A stretch of DNA of 8,166 nt from Eubacteriales Family XIII. Incertae Sedis bacterium. GTDB taxonomy: Bacteria > Bacillota > Clostridia > Peptostreptococcales > Anaerovoracaceae. The position numbers and the translations under genes were made by a program. The stretch spans positions 1 to 8,166 of the forward strand of contig JAIRSA010000003.1 in assembly GCA_031255695.1 (NCBI GenBank), in the 5' to 3' direction. Positions 1-6,267 of the stretch are shown piece after piece (position 1 is the stretch's first letter; each line of letters opens with the position of its first letter). The notes under the pieces are model-generated. The model was not told the DNA's origin and did not search any database. It worked only from the letters and a program-made list of their open reading frames with translations.

Positions 1-120
1 GCCGGCAGGGGCCGGCAGGCAGAAGGGGACGGCGGCGGCACATACGGCGCCGGCAGACATCGAACGATAGCTGGCCATGGCGCGCATAGCGGCAAGCGTG
101 CGGCGCAGTGGCCAAGGCCC
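1..120. other. GC-rich low-complexity DNA upstream of clpX, possible 3' end of a preceding gene
   Basis: The window opens with a short direct repeat, GCCGGCAGG at 1-9 and 11-19, in very GC-rich DNA. All three plus frames are open at the left edge. One stops at 68-70 (TAG), one at 87-89 (TAG) and one at 136-138 (TAA). The translations are rich in Gly, Ala and Arg, like the Lon tail in this window, so this may be the low-complexity C-terminus of an upstream gene. In Bacillota tig or clpP often precedes clpX, but no family motif is visible here and the frame cannot be chosen. Confidence 0.25.
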
Positions 121-133
121 ATTTATGGGAGAC

Positions 134-150
134 TATAATATTGGGAATAT
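134..150 (+). promoter_or_regulatory. Candidate clpX promoter -10 box with overlapping dyad
   Basis: A perfect TATAAT lies at 134-139, which would start transcription near 146 and give a leader of about 77 bases. No good -35 box is seen at normal spacing; TGGCCA at 109-114 matches four of six positions but sits 19 bases away. The dyad ATATT-GGG-AATAT at 138-150 overlaps the -10 box and the predicted start, where a repressor could bind. No CIRCE (HrcA) or CtsR heptad operator is visible. Confidence 0.5.
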
Positions 151-222
151 GTTGGGGGATAAACGCGACGCGCGTGCCGGCGGCAGCGCCTAAGGGCTGT
201 GTTGCCGGCGGAAAGGGAAACT

Positions 223-1506
223 ATGAGTAAATATGACGATACGAAGCAACTGAAATGTTCGTTTTGCGGAAAGCCGCAGGATCAGGTCAAAAGGCTTATC
301 GCGGGTCCGAGCGTATATATCTGCGACGAATGCGTGGAACTATGCCAGGACATCATCAAGGAAGAATTCGAAAGCATGGGCTATGAGCCGCTTCGCGGCG
401 GCGATATGTTCAATGTGCCGAAACCGAAAGAGATCGCGGCCATCCTGTCGGACTATGTCATAGACCAGGACAACGCCAAGAAATCTCTGGCTGTCGCAGT
501 GTACAACCACTACAAGCGCGTGAAGCACATGGACGACCGTGACGACGATGGGATCGAGATCCAGAAGAGCAACATAATAATGATGGGGCCCACAGGCTCA
601 GGCAAGACGCTGCTCGCACAGACGCTGGCGAAGATATTCAATGTCCCGTTCGCGATAGCGGACGCCACTGCCCTGACAGAAGCGGGCTACGTGGGCGAGG
701 ACGTGGAGAATATCCTGCTGAAACTCATTCAGGCTGCTGACTATGACATCGAAAAGGCTCAGAAAGGCATTATATACGTAGACGAGATCGACAAGATCGC
801 GCGCAAATCAGAGAACGTATCTATCACAAGGGATGTAAGCGGGGAGGGTGTCCAGCAGGCCTTGCTCAAGATACTGGAGGGCACAGTGGCCAGCGTGCCG
901 CCGCAGGGCGGCAGGAAGCACCCGCATCAGGACTTCATACAGTTCGACACGACGAACGTGCTCTTCATATGCGGGGGCGCATTCGACGGGCTGGACAAGA
1001 TCATACAGAGGCGCATCGGCGAAAAGACGATAGGCTTCAACGCGGACCTGCGCCGCACGAAAATGGAGACCGACGACATACTCAAGCTCGTGCAGTCAGA
1101 GGACCTGCTCCAGTACGGCCTCATCCCGGAATTCATCGGGCGGCTCCCGGTAATGGTCACGCTGCAGCAGCTTGACTCCAACGCGCTCGTGCGCATTATC
1201 AAGGAACCGAAGAACGCCATACTGAAGCAGTACAAGAAGCTCTTCCTGCTGGACAATGTAGAGCTTGAAATTGAGGACGACGCGGTCACGCGCATCGCCG
1301 AGAAGGCCATAGAGAGGAAGACCGGCGCCAGGGGCCTCCGCAGCATCCTGGAGCACGTGATGACCGACATAATGTTCGAGATACCTTCGAGGAACGATAT
1401 AAAACGCGTTATTGTCACGACCGGCACCATAGACCACAACACCGGGCCGACACTGGTGCTTGCGGACAAGAAGGGGCAGAAGACAAGCAAAGAGAACGCG
1501 TCGTGA
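223..1506 (+). CDS. clpX: ATP-dependent Clp protease ATP-binding subunit ClpX
   Basis: ClpX is the hexameric AAA+ unfoldase that recognises tagged proteins and feeds them to the ClpP peptidase in the cytoplasm. The 427-residue product has the whole family layout. The N-terminal zinc-binding domain has Cys12, Cys15, Cys34 and Cys37. Walker A is GPTGSGKT (122-129), the pore-1 loop GYVG (155-158) and Walker B IIYVDE (183-188). The RKH pore loop is at 231-233, the IGF ClpP-docking loop at 270-272, the arginine-finger region IPEFIGR at 301-307 and sensor 2 GARGLR at 368-373. The IGF loop shows that it partners ClpP, which is not in this window. I chose the ATG at 223, preceded by GGAAAGGGAAA, because homologues begin just before the zinc domain; a GTG at 199 would add eight residues with no clear ribosome site. 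It is followed 54 bases later by lon. Confidence 0.97.
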   Translation: MSKYDDTKQLKCSFCGKPQDQVKRLIAGPSVYICDECVELCQDIIKEEFESMGYEPLRGGDMFNVPKPKEIAAILSDYVIDQDNAKKSLAVAVYNHYKRVKHMDDRDDDGIEIQKSNIIMMGPTGSGKTLLAQTLAKIFNVPFAIADATALTEAGYVGEDVENILLKLIQAADYDIEKAQKGIIYVDEIDKIARKSENVSITRDVSGEGVQQALLKILEGTVASVPPQGGRKHPHQDFIQFDTTNVLFICGGAFDGLDKIIQRRIGEKTIGFNADLRRTKMETDDILKLVQSEDLLQYGLIPEFIGRLPVMVTLQQLDSNALVRIIKEPKNAILKQYKKLFLLDNVELEIEDDAVTRIAEKAIERKTGARGLRSILEHVMTDIMFEIPSRNDIKRVIVTTGTIDHNTGPTLVLADKKGQKTSKENAS

Positions 1507-1518
1507 TCCGGATTCGCC

Positions 1519-1557
1519 GGCCGGCGGCATTCCGGCCGCCGGCCTCCTGAGGAGGGG
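1519..1557 (+). promoter_or_regulatory. clpX-lon intergenic stem and lon ribosome binding site held in a second hairpin
   Basis: A perfect 10-bp GC stem pairs GGCCGGCGGC (1519-1528) with GCCGCCGGCC (1535-1544) around a six-base loop. Directly after it, CCTCC (1543-1547) can pair with GGAGG (1551-1555) across a TGA loop. GGAGG is the core of the strong lon Shine-Dalgarno sequence (1551-1557), five bases from the ATG. The two stems compete for bases 1543-1544 if the first is full length. There is no T run, so a simple terminator is unlikely. The pairing is read from the sequence; a role in controlling lon translation is inference. Confidence 0.5.
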
Positions 1558-1560
1558 AGC

Positions 1561-4419
1561 ATGCAGACAGACGACAAGAAAAAGAGACTAAGGGATTTAC
1601 TGGATGATATAGAAAAGATCAATAATGAAATAAACCAAGAAGCGGAAACCAACGAGAAGCCCCCGCAGCCTCCCCAGGAGGACGCCGGGGCTGTTGGCAT
1701 TGACGCCGAAGGCGGTGGCGGCGCGGCCGATGGCGGCGCCGCCGCTGAACAAGACATCACGGAGGGCGAGGCCGATATCGACGGCGGCGCAGAGATCGCC
1801 GATGCCGGCGACAGCGCCGATGCCGCCGATGCCGACGCAGAGCCGGCCGCAGCCGGCGGCGCCAAGGGCAAGCCGGCCAAGGTCATGCCCATGATACCGC
1901 TGAGAGGGATCTCCATATTCCCATACATGGTCCTGCATTTCGACATCGGGAGGGAAAAGTCCATAAGCGCCCTCGAAAAAGCCATGGTCAGGAACCAGAT
2001 GATATTTCTTGTCAGCCAGAGGGACATAGACACGGATCTGCCGACGGACGAAGACTTCTACCGTGTGGGCACTGTCGCCAAGATCAAGCAGATGCTGAAA
2101 CTGCCGGGGGACGCGATCCGCGTCCTGGTCGAGGGGATCAGCCGCGGCATGATGGAAAAGATGGTATTCGAAGTGCCATACTTCAAGTGCGCGGTGTACA
2201 TGGTGGACGAGGCCGAGTACGACGAGGTGCCGAACCGGCTGGCCGCCCTCATGCGGAACGCCCTGGCCAGGTTCGAGGACTACCTCAGCCTCAGCCCCAA
2301 GGCCTCGCCGGATGTATTCCCGTCCGTGGCCTCGGTGGAGCAGCCGGGGAGGCTCGCAGACGTGATAACCTCCCACCTCGACATCAAGCCGGACGACAAA
2401 CAGTCCGTGCTTGAGGCCTTCGACCCGGAACGCAGGCTGGAAGTGCTGAACAAAATACTGATCAAGGAGATAGACATCCTGCAGATCGAACAGGACATCA
2501 ACTCCAAGATCAGGATGCAGATAAACAAGACACAGCGCGAATATTATCTGAGGGAGCAGATGCGCGCCATACAGGAGGAGCTGGGCCAGGAGGAGGAGAT
2601 CGACAACGAGGCCGAGGAATGGCTCAGCCAGCTTGACGAGGCGGGCCTGCCCGAAAACATACGCGAGAAGGCGGAGAAGGAGATCAAACGCTTCGCCAAG
2701 ATGCAGGCATCCTCGGCGGAAGGGGCGGTCAGCCGCTCATATATCGAATGGATATTCGCGCTCCCATGGAACATATACACAAAACAGGAGACGGACCTCG
2801 CCAAATCCGAGAAGATCCTGAACGAGGACCATTACGGGCTGGAGAAGGTCAAGGAGAGGATCGTCGAATACCTCGCGGTGGCGAAGCTTTCGGGCGGCCT
2901 CAAGGGCCCGATACTCTGCCTCGTAGGCCCGCCGGGCGTCGGCAAGACCTCGGTCGCCAAATCCATCGCGCGGGCGACGGGCCGCGCCTTCGTCAAGATG
3001 TCGCTGGGCGGCGTCAGGGACGAGGCAGAGATACGCGGCCACAGGCGCACATACATCGGGGCGATACCGGGGCGCGTGATCTCGGCCGTCAAAGAGGCCG
3101 GATCCATGGACCCCGTCTTCCTCTTTGATGAAATTGACAAAATCGGCAATGATTTCCGGGGCGACCCGGCATCTGCATTGCTGGAGGTGCTGGATCCGGA
3201 ACAGAACAAGGAATTCACCGACCATTACCTAGAATTCCCCTTCGACCTTTCGAACGTGATGTTCATAACGACGGCGAACACGACGGACAGCATACCCAGG
3301 CCACTGCTGGACAGGATGGAAGTCATAGAGGTGCCGGGCTATACAGAGGAAGAGAAGGTGAAGATCGCCGCGCGCTACCTCATTCCGAAGAAGATGAAGG
3401 AGCATGGGCTGAAGCGCGGGAACCTGTCCGTGACGGAGCCGGTGGTGCGCGGCATCATCAACCACTACACACGCGAGTCGGGGGTCAGGAACCTTGAGCG
3501 CGAGATAGCCAACCTGTGCAGGAAGGCCGCCAGGCGCATTGTCGAGAACGACGCCTCGCAGATCAGGGTGAACCTGGCCAACCTGGACAAATTCCTGGGC
3601 AAGAAGCGTTTCCGCTACGATACGATAGGGCGCGCGGACGAAGTGGGCGTCACGACCGGCCTCGCATGGACGGCCGTGGGCGGGACTACGCTCTCCATAG
3701 AGACGACGGTGGTGCCGGGCACGGGCCAGCTCGTGCTGACGGGCCAGCTCGGCGATGTCATGAAGGAGTCCGCGAAGGCCGGGGTCAGCTACATCCGCTC
3801 CATAAGCCGCCAGCTCGGGATAAAGGACGGTTTCTACAAGGAGGACGACCTCCATATACATATACCGGAGGGCGCGACGCCAAAGGACGGCCCCTCGGCG
3901 GGCGTCACCATGTGCTGCGCGATGATATCCGCGCTCACGGGCATACCCGCCAGGCAGGATGTCGCCATGACAGGCGAGATAACATTGCGCGGGAAGGTGC
4001 TGCCCGTGGGGGGCATACGCGAGAAGGTGCTGGCCGCCCACCGCGCGGGGATACGGAAGGTCCTGCTCCCCGTGGAGAACGAGAAGGACATAGATGAAAT
4101 CCCCGGCAATGTAAGGGAAAACATGGAGTTCACGCTGATCGACGATGCCAACGAGGCATTGCCGCATGTGCTCACGAAGGCCGTGGCGCCTTTGCACACG
4201 GCGCACAGGGCCGCCGGGGCATCGGGCAGGGCGGCGGGCCGGGCTTCGGGCAAGGCCCCCGGCGGCGGTCCCGGCAGGGCCGGCGGCAGGGCCACAGGCA
4301 AGGCTTCGGACAGGGCTTCCAGCGGGGTCGGCAAGGCTCCCGGCGGGACTGGAGGCGGGACTGCGGGCAAGGCTTCCAGCGGGGCCGGCAGAAAGACGGG
4401 GCGCAAAAATGCGGATTAA
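1561..4419 (+). CDS. lon: ATP-dependent Lon protease (LonA type) with long acidic N-terminal and basic C-terminal extensions
   Basis: Lon is a cytoplasmic hexameric AAA+ serine protease that degrades misfolded and regulatory proteins. The product is 952 residues, against roughly 770-820 for usual LonA. Residues 1-40 look helical and charged, and about 41-100 are Ala/Gly/Asp/Glu-rich with no Lys or Arg. The LON substrate-binding domain begins near 108 (MPMIPLRGISIFPYM). A helical region around 300-380 precedes the AAA+ module, with Walker A GPPGVGKT (456-463) and Walker B VFLFDE (519-524). The protease domain has nucleophile Ser779 in PKDGPSAG and Lys822 in GGIREK, 43 residues apart as in E. 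coli Lon, so it should be active. The family part ends near 875; the last 75 or so residues are repeats of (K/R)-A-x-G and strongly basic. The ATG at 1561 has an excellent ribosome site (GGAGGGG). Met109 (ATG at 1885) is a possible but poorly supported internal start that would drop the acidic arm. Confidence 0.96.
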   Translation: MQTDDKKKRLRDLLDDIEKINNEINQEAETNEKPPQPPQEDAGAVGIDAEGGGGAADGGAAAEQDITEGEADIDGGAEIADAGDSADAADADAEPAAAGGAKGKPAKVMPMIPLRGISIFPYMVLHFDIGREKSISALEKAMVRNQMIFLVSQRDIDTDLPTDEDFYRVGTVAKIKQMLKLPGDAIRVLVEGISRGMMEKMVFEVPYFKCAVYMVDEAEYDEVPNRLAALMRNALARFEDYLSLSPKASPDVFPSVASVEQPGRLADVITSHLDIKPDDKQSVLEAFDPERRLEVLNKILIKEIDILQIEQDINSKIRMQINKTQREYYLREQMRAIQEELGQEEEIDNEAEEWLSQLDEAGLPENIREKAEKEIKRFAKMQASSAEGAVSRSYIEWIFALPWNIYTKQETDLAKSEKILNEDHYGLEKVKERIVEYLAVAKLSGGLKGPILCLVGPPGVGKTSVAKSIARATGRAFVKMSLGGVRDEAEIRGHRRTYIGAIPGRVISAVKEAGSMDPVFLFDEIDKIGNDFRGDPASALLEVLDPEQNKEFTDHYLEFPFDLSNVMFITTANTTDSIPRPLLDRMEVIEVPGYTEEEKVKIAARYLIPKKMKEHGLKRGNLSVTEPVVRGIINHYTRESGVRNLEREIANLCRKAARRIVENDASQIRVNLANLDKFLGKKRFRYDTIGRADEVGVTTGLAWTAVGGTTLSIETTVVPGTGQLVLTGQLGDVMKESAKAGVSYIRSISRQLGIKDGFYKEDDLHIHIPEGATPKDGPSAGVTMCCAMISALTGIPARQDVAMTGEITLRGKVLPVGGIREKVLAAHRAGIRKVLLPVENEKDIDEIPGNVRENMEFTLIDDANEALPHVLTKAVAPLHTAHRAAGASGRAAGRASGKAPGGGPGRAGGRATGKASDRASSGVGKAPGGTGGGTAGKASSGAGRKTGRKNAD
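4199..4408 (+). repeat. Low-complexity repeat encoding the basic Lon tail
   Basis: The 3' end of lon is built of imperfect GC-rich triplet and 12-base units (GGC-ARG-GCN-NCN) giving (K/R)-A-(S/T/A/P)-G steps. A 14-base exact repeat, GGCTTCCAGCGGGG, lies at 4314-4327 and 4371-4384, 57 bases (19 codons) apart. The engB frame is also open through this stretch, as expected of stop-poor repeats. It resembles the low-complexity DNA at 1-60 and 5327-5560 in composition but does not have the strict hexamer pattern of the latter. Confidence 0.7.
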
Positions 4420-4999
4420 GTCTTCCGAGCTTATGGCCGTGGCGGTCAAGAAGAGCCAATACCCGCCGGACGACATGGCGGAGATCGCCTTCGCAGGCAG
4501 ATCGAACGTCGGCAAGTCCTCATTGCTGAACCTGCTTACAGGGCGCAAGAGCCTGGCCAGGGTCAGCGGCAACCCAGGCAAGACGCGCACGCTGAACTTC
4601 TATCTCATAAACGGCGAATTCCGCATAGTGGACCTTCCAGGCTACGGCTACGCGAAGGCCGCAAAGACGGTGACCGAGAACTGGGGCGAGATGATAGAAG
4701 GCTATCTGAAGGGCAGGCAGGGGCTGAAGCGCGTGGCGCTCCTGGTGGATATAAGGCACAGGCCTTCCGCGCAGGACGTGCAGATGCACGACTGGCTCAG
4801 GCATTACGGGCTGGACGGCCTCACCGTCGCGACCAAGGCGGACAAGATCCCGAGGAGCGAGGCGGCGAGGAACATCAAGACGATCAGGGAAGTATTGGGG
4901 CTGGGGCCGGACGAGAAAGTCATTCCGGTCTCGACACTGAAAAAAACAGGGGTAGACGAGTTGCTGGGCGAAATGGGCATGCTGCTGGAAGGTGATTAA
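4409..4999 (+). CDS. engB: Ribosome biogenesis GTP-binding protein EngB/YsxC
   Basis: EngB (YsxC) is a small TRAFAC-class GTPase needed for late assembly of the 50S ribosomal subunit and is often essential. The 196-residue product, normal for the family, has every GTPase motif: G1 GRSNVGKS (30-37), the G2 threonines in NPGKTRT (55-61), G3 DLPG (75-78) followed by YGYA, G4 TKAD (142-145) and a G5-like VSTLKK (174-179). The ATG at 4409 overlaps the end of lon by 11 bases in another frame. It is chosen because MRIKSSELMAVAVKKSQYP lines up with the start of B. subtilis YsxC; a second ATG at 4433 would cut into that conserved segment. The ribosome site is weak (GGGG at 4398-4401), so translation is probably coupled to lon. 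Its place after lon matches Bacillota gene order. Confidence 0.96.
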   Translation: MRIKSSELMAVAVKKSQYPPDDMAEIAFAGRSNVGKSSLLNLLTGRKSLARVSGNPGKTRTLNFYLINGEFRIVDLPGYGYAKAAKTVTENWGEMIEGYLKGRQGLKRVALLVDIRHRPSAQDVQMHDWLRHYGLDGLTVATKADKIPRSEAARNIKTIREVLGLGPDEKVIPVSTLKKTGVDELLGEMGMLLEGD

Positions 5000-5326
5000 A
5001 TGCATTTCTTTTCAACGCGGGTGATACTGAAGAGGCTTACCGCCATAAGGTACATGATGAAGGACAAGAGCGTGCCCAAGCGCAAGAAGCTCTTGGTCGT
5101 GCTGGGCATCATATACCTTTTTGTCCCGATCGATCTGATCCCATCCGTCGTTTTCCCGCTTGCGTGGATCGACGATCTGATCGTATGGCTCTGGATAATA
5201 TGGCATCTTAAAGATACGCTCGACGCGTACTGGCTCGGCGAAAAAGTCGTTGATCTCTCCAAACAGTACAAAGGCAAGAAGATCATCAGCGACGTGGACT
5301 TCGAGGTCAAGAAAGACCCCGAATAG
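5000..5326 (+). CDS. DUF1232 (YkvA-like) small membrane protein
   Basis: This 108-residue protein carries the DUF1232 signature: a hydrophobic stretch with IYLFVPIDLIP (38-48), then WIDDLIVWLWIIW (56-68). It suggests one or two membrane segments between about residues 31 and 70. The N-terminus is basic (KRKK at 27-30) and the C-terminus is a charged cytoplasm-like tail. The family usually has Asp after the second Pro of PIDLIP; here it is Ser49. The function of DUF1232 is not established and I assign none. The ATG directly follows the engB stop with no gap, and the ribosome site GGAAGGTG (4987-4994) lies inside engB, so the two are co-translated. The gene ends at a TAG (5324-5326), after which the same frame runs on into a Gly-rich repeat. 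Confidence 0.85.
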   Translation: MHFFSTRVILKRLTAIRYMMKDKSVPKRKKLLVVLGIIYLFVPIDLIPSVVFPLAWIDDLIVWLWIIWHLKDTLDAYWLGEKVVDLSKQYKGKKIISDVDFEVKKDPE

Positions 5327-5470
5327 GCGGGCATTGGCACGGGCACAAGTGCGGGCGCAAACGTGGGCATGGGCGCAAGCACAAGTGCGGGCACGGGTGT
5401 AGGCGTGGGCATGGGCGTAAACGCAGGCGCGGGCACGGGTGCAAACGTGGGCATGGGCGCAAGCGCGGGC
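5327..5470 (+). repeat. Degenerate (GCGGGC)n hexanucleotide array, 24 units
   Basis: Starting on the base after the DUF1232 stop, 144 bases divide exactly into 24 hexamers of the form RYR-RRY. Every unit can be derived from GCGGGC by G-to-A or C-to-T changes (for example GTGGGC, ATGGGC, GCAAAC, ACAAGT, ACGGGT), with one exception, ATTGGC at 5333-5338, which has a G-to-T. There is also a 42-base superperiod (seven hexamers) over 5345-5470. Hexamers 6-9 (5357-5380) recur exactly as hexamers 20-23 (5441-5464). No gene or ribosome site is seen inside. Read in the DUF1232 frame it encodes alternating small residues and Gly/Ser/Asn. Confidence 0.9.
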
Positions 5471-5485
5471 CAGGCTGGGCGGCAT

Positions 5486-5565
5486 GGCCTTACGCGGGCC
5501 GGGCGCGGGCACAAGCGCGGGCGCGGGTCAGGCCTTATGCGGGCACAAGCGCGGGTCGGGCGCTG
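5486..5565 (+). repeat. GC-rich 45-base direct repeat, second part of the DUF1232-hpt gap
   Basis: GGCCTTACGCGGGC (5486-5499) recurs as GGCCTTATGCGGGC (5531-5544), 45 bases on, and both are followed by GCACAAGCGCGGG-type sequence. The stretch is rich in GGG runs and looks like a decayed extension of the neighbouring hexamer array. The remaining gap up to hpt (5566-5618) holds the hpt ribosome site. It also has a weak 4-bp stem, TGCG/CGCA (5564-5567 and 5575-5578), followed by five Ts, too short to call a terminator. Confidence 0.6.
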
Positions 5566-5618
5566 CGAATATGCCGCATTTTTAATCGGAGGGCAGTATA
5601 AGAAGGAAGGGGGCGGAC

Positions 5619-6155
5619 ATGCCGGATACAGTCTACAGGCTTGGCGAAACGATCATAAGCGAGGAACAGATCCGGGAACGGGCCGCCGAGATAGGCAGGA
5701 AGATCAGCGAGGACGCGGCCGGCGAGGAGATACTGGCCGTGGGCATACTCAAGGGCGCCGTCATGTGGATGTGCGAGGTCATAAAGAACATCTCCGTCCC
5801 GGTGAAGATAGACTTCATGGCGGTGTCCAGCTACGGGGCGGCGACGAAGTCATCGGGCGTTGTCCGGATAATCAAGGATCTGGACACGGCCATAGAGGGG
5901 CGGCACGTGATTATAGTCGAGGACATAGTCGATTCGGGGATCACGCTCAGCTACCTGAAGGAAAGCCTGAGCGCGAGGAAGCCAAAGAGCCTCAAGATCT
6001 GCGCCCTGCTGGACAAGCCCGCCAGGCGCAGGGCGGAGATAGAGATCGACTACGCAGGTTTCACGGTCGGCGACGTGTTCATAGTCGGGTACGGCCTGGA
6101 CGTGGATCAGCAATTCAGGAACCTGCCGTACATCACATCCGTGACGGCGGAATGA
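5619..6155 (+). CDS. hpt: Hypoxanthine(-guanine) phosphoribosyltransferase
   Basis: Hpt salvages hypoxanthine and often guanine, joining them to PRPP to form IMP or GMP in the cytoplasm. The 178-residue product has the usual length. The PRPP-binding motif VIIVEDIVDSGITL is at 97-110, with the acidic pair Glu101-Asp102. The flexible-loop SSYG is at 70-73, LKGA (44-47) matches the PRPP pyrophosphate loop, and Lys133 in LLDKP is the expected purine-contacting lysine. The C-terminal VGYGLD (156-161) is also typical. The ATG at 5619 follows an AAGGAAGGGGGCGG-type ribosome site. In many Bacillota hpt sits between tilS and ftsH; here it is detached and lies between two repeat regions, ahead of pduL on the same strand. 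Purine specificity (hypoxanthine versus guanine) cannot be decided from sequence alone. Confidence 0.95.
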   Translation: MPDTVYRLGETIISEEQIRERAAEIGRKISEDAAGEEILAVGILKGAVMWMCEVIKNISVPVKIDFMAVSSYGAATKSSGVVRIIKDLDTAIEGRHVIIVEDIVDSGITLSYLKESLSARKPKSLKICALLDKPARRRAEIEIDYAGFTVGDVFIVGYGLDVDQQFRNLPYITSVTAE

Positions 6156-6158
6156 CGG

Positions 6159-6249
6159 CACGGGGAATCAAAGCGGCATCACACGGGGAATCAAAGTCGC
6201 ATCACACGGGGAATCAAAGCGGCATCACATGGGAATCAAAGCGGTATCA
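6159..6249 (+). repeat. Four tandem copies of a 23-bp repeat between hpt and pduL
   Basis: The unit CACGGGGAATCAAAGCGGCATCA occurs head to tail at 6159-6181, 6182-6204 (one local change, GCGGC to GTCGC), 6205-6227 and 6228-6249 (22 bases: one G lost and two C-to-T changes). There are no spacers, so it is not a CRISPR array. The unit length is not a multiple of three and the frames shift, so it is very unlikely to be coding. It begins three bases after the hpt stop and ends just before the pduL ribosome site. Confidence 0.95.
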
Positions 6250-6267
6250 AGGGAGGGAATAGTATCG

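Noticed and set aside
927..2033. Long minus-strand open frame (368 codons) opposite clpX and lon
   Set aside because: Its product is Ser/Pro/Ala-rich, mirrors codon structure of the real genes and crosses two of them.
4145..4408. N-terminal extension of engB by 88 residues
   Set aside because: The extension is the repeat DNA of lon read in another frame, with no ribosome site, and homologues start at the ATG at 4409.
3229..4590. Long minus-strand open frame (453 codons) opposite lon and engB
   Set aside because: It is antisense to clear Lon and EngB coding sequence, has Pro/Ala/Arg/His-rich low-complexity translation and no family motif. Such frames are expected opposite GC-rich genes.
4996..5514. 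Minus-strand open frames opposite DUF1232 and the hexamer array (Pro/Ala/Thr or Ala/Cys/His repeats)
   Set aside because: They translate the antisense of a simple repeat and a real gene, with no plausible start or domain.
5564..5602. Terminator (TGCG/CGCA with T run) and TATAAG promoter ahead of hpt
   Set aside because: The stem is only 4 bp. TATAAG is 17 bases from the start codon with no -35 match.
6159..6249. CRISPR array
   Set aside because: The four 23-bp units are directly adjacent with no spacers, and no cas gene is near.
5363..6262. Plus-strand open frame running through the hexamer array, hpt and the 23-bp repeats
   Set aside because: It overlaps hpt in another frame and begins inside repeats. 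Only the part up to about 5566 is of interest, as a continuation of the DUF1232 frame.
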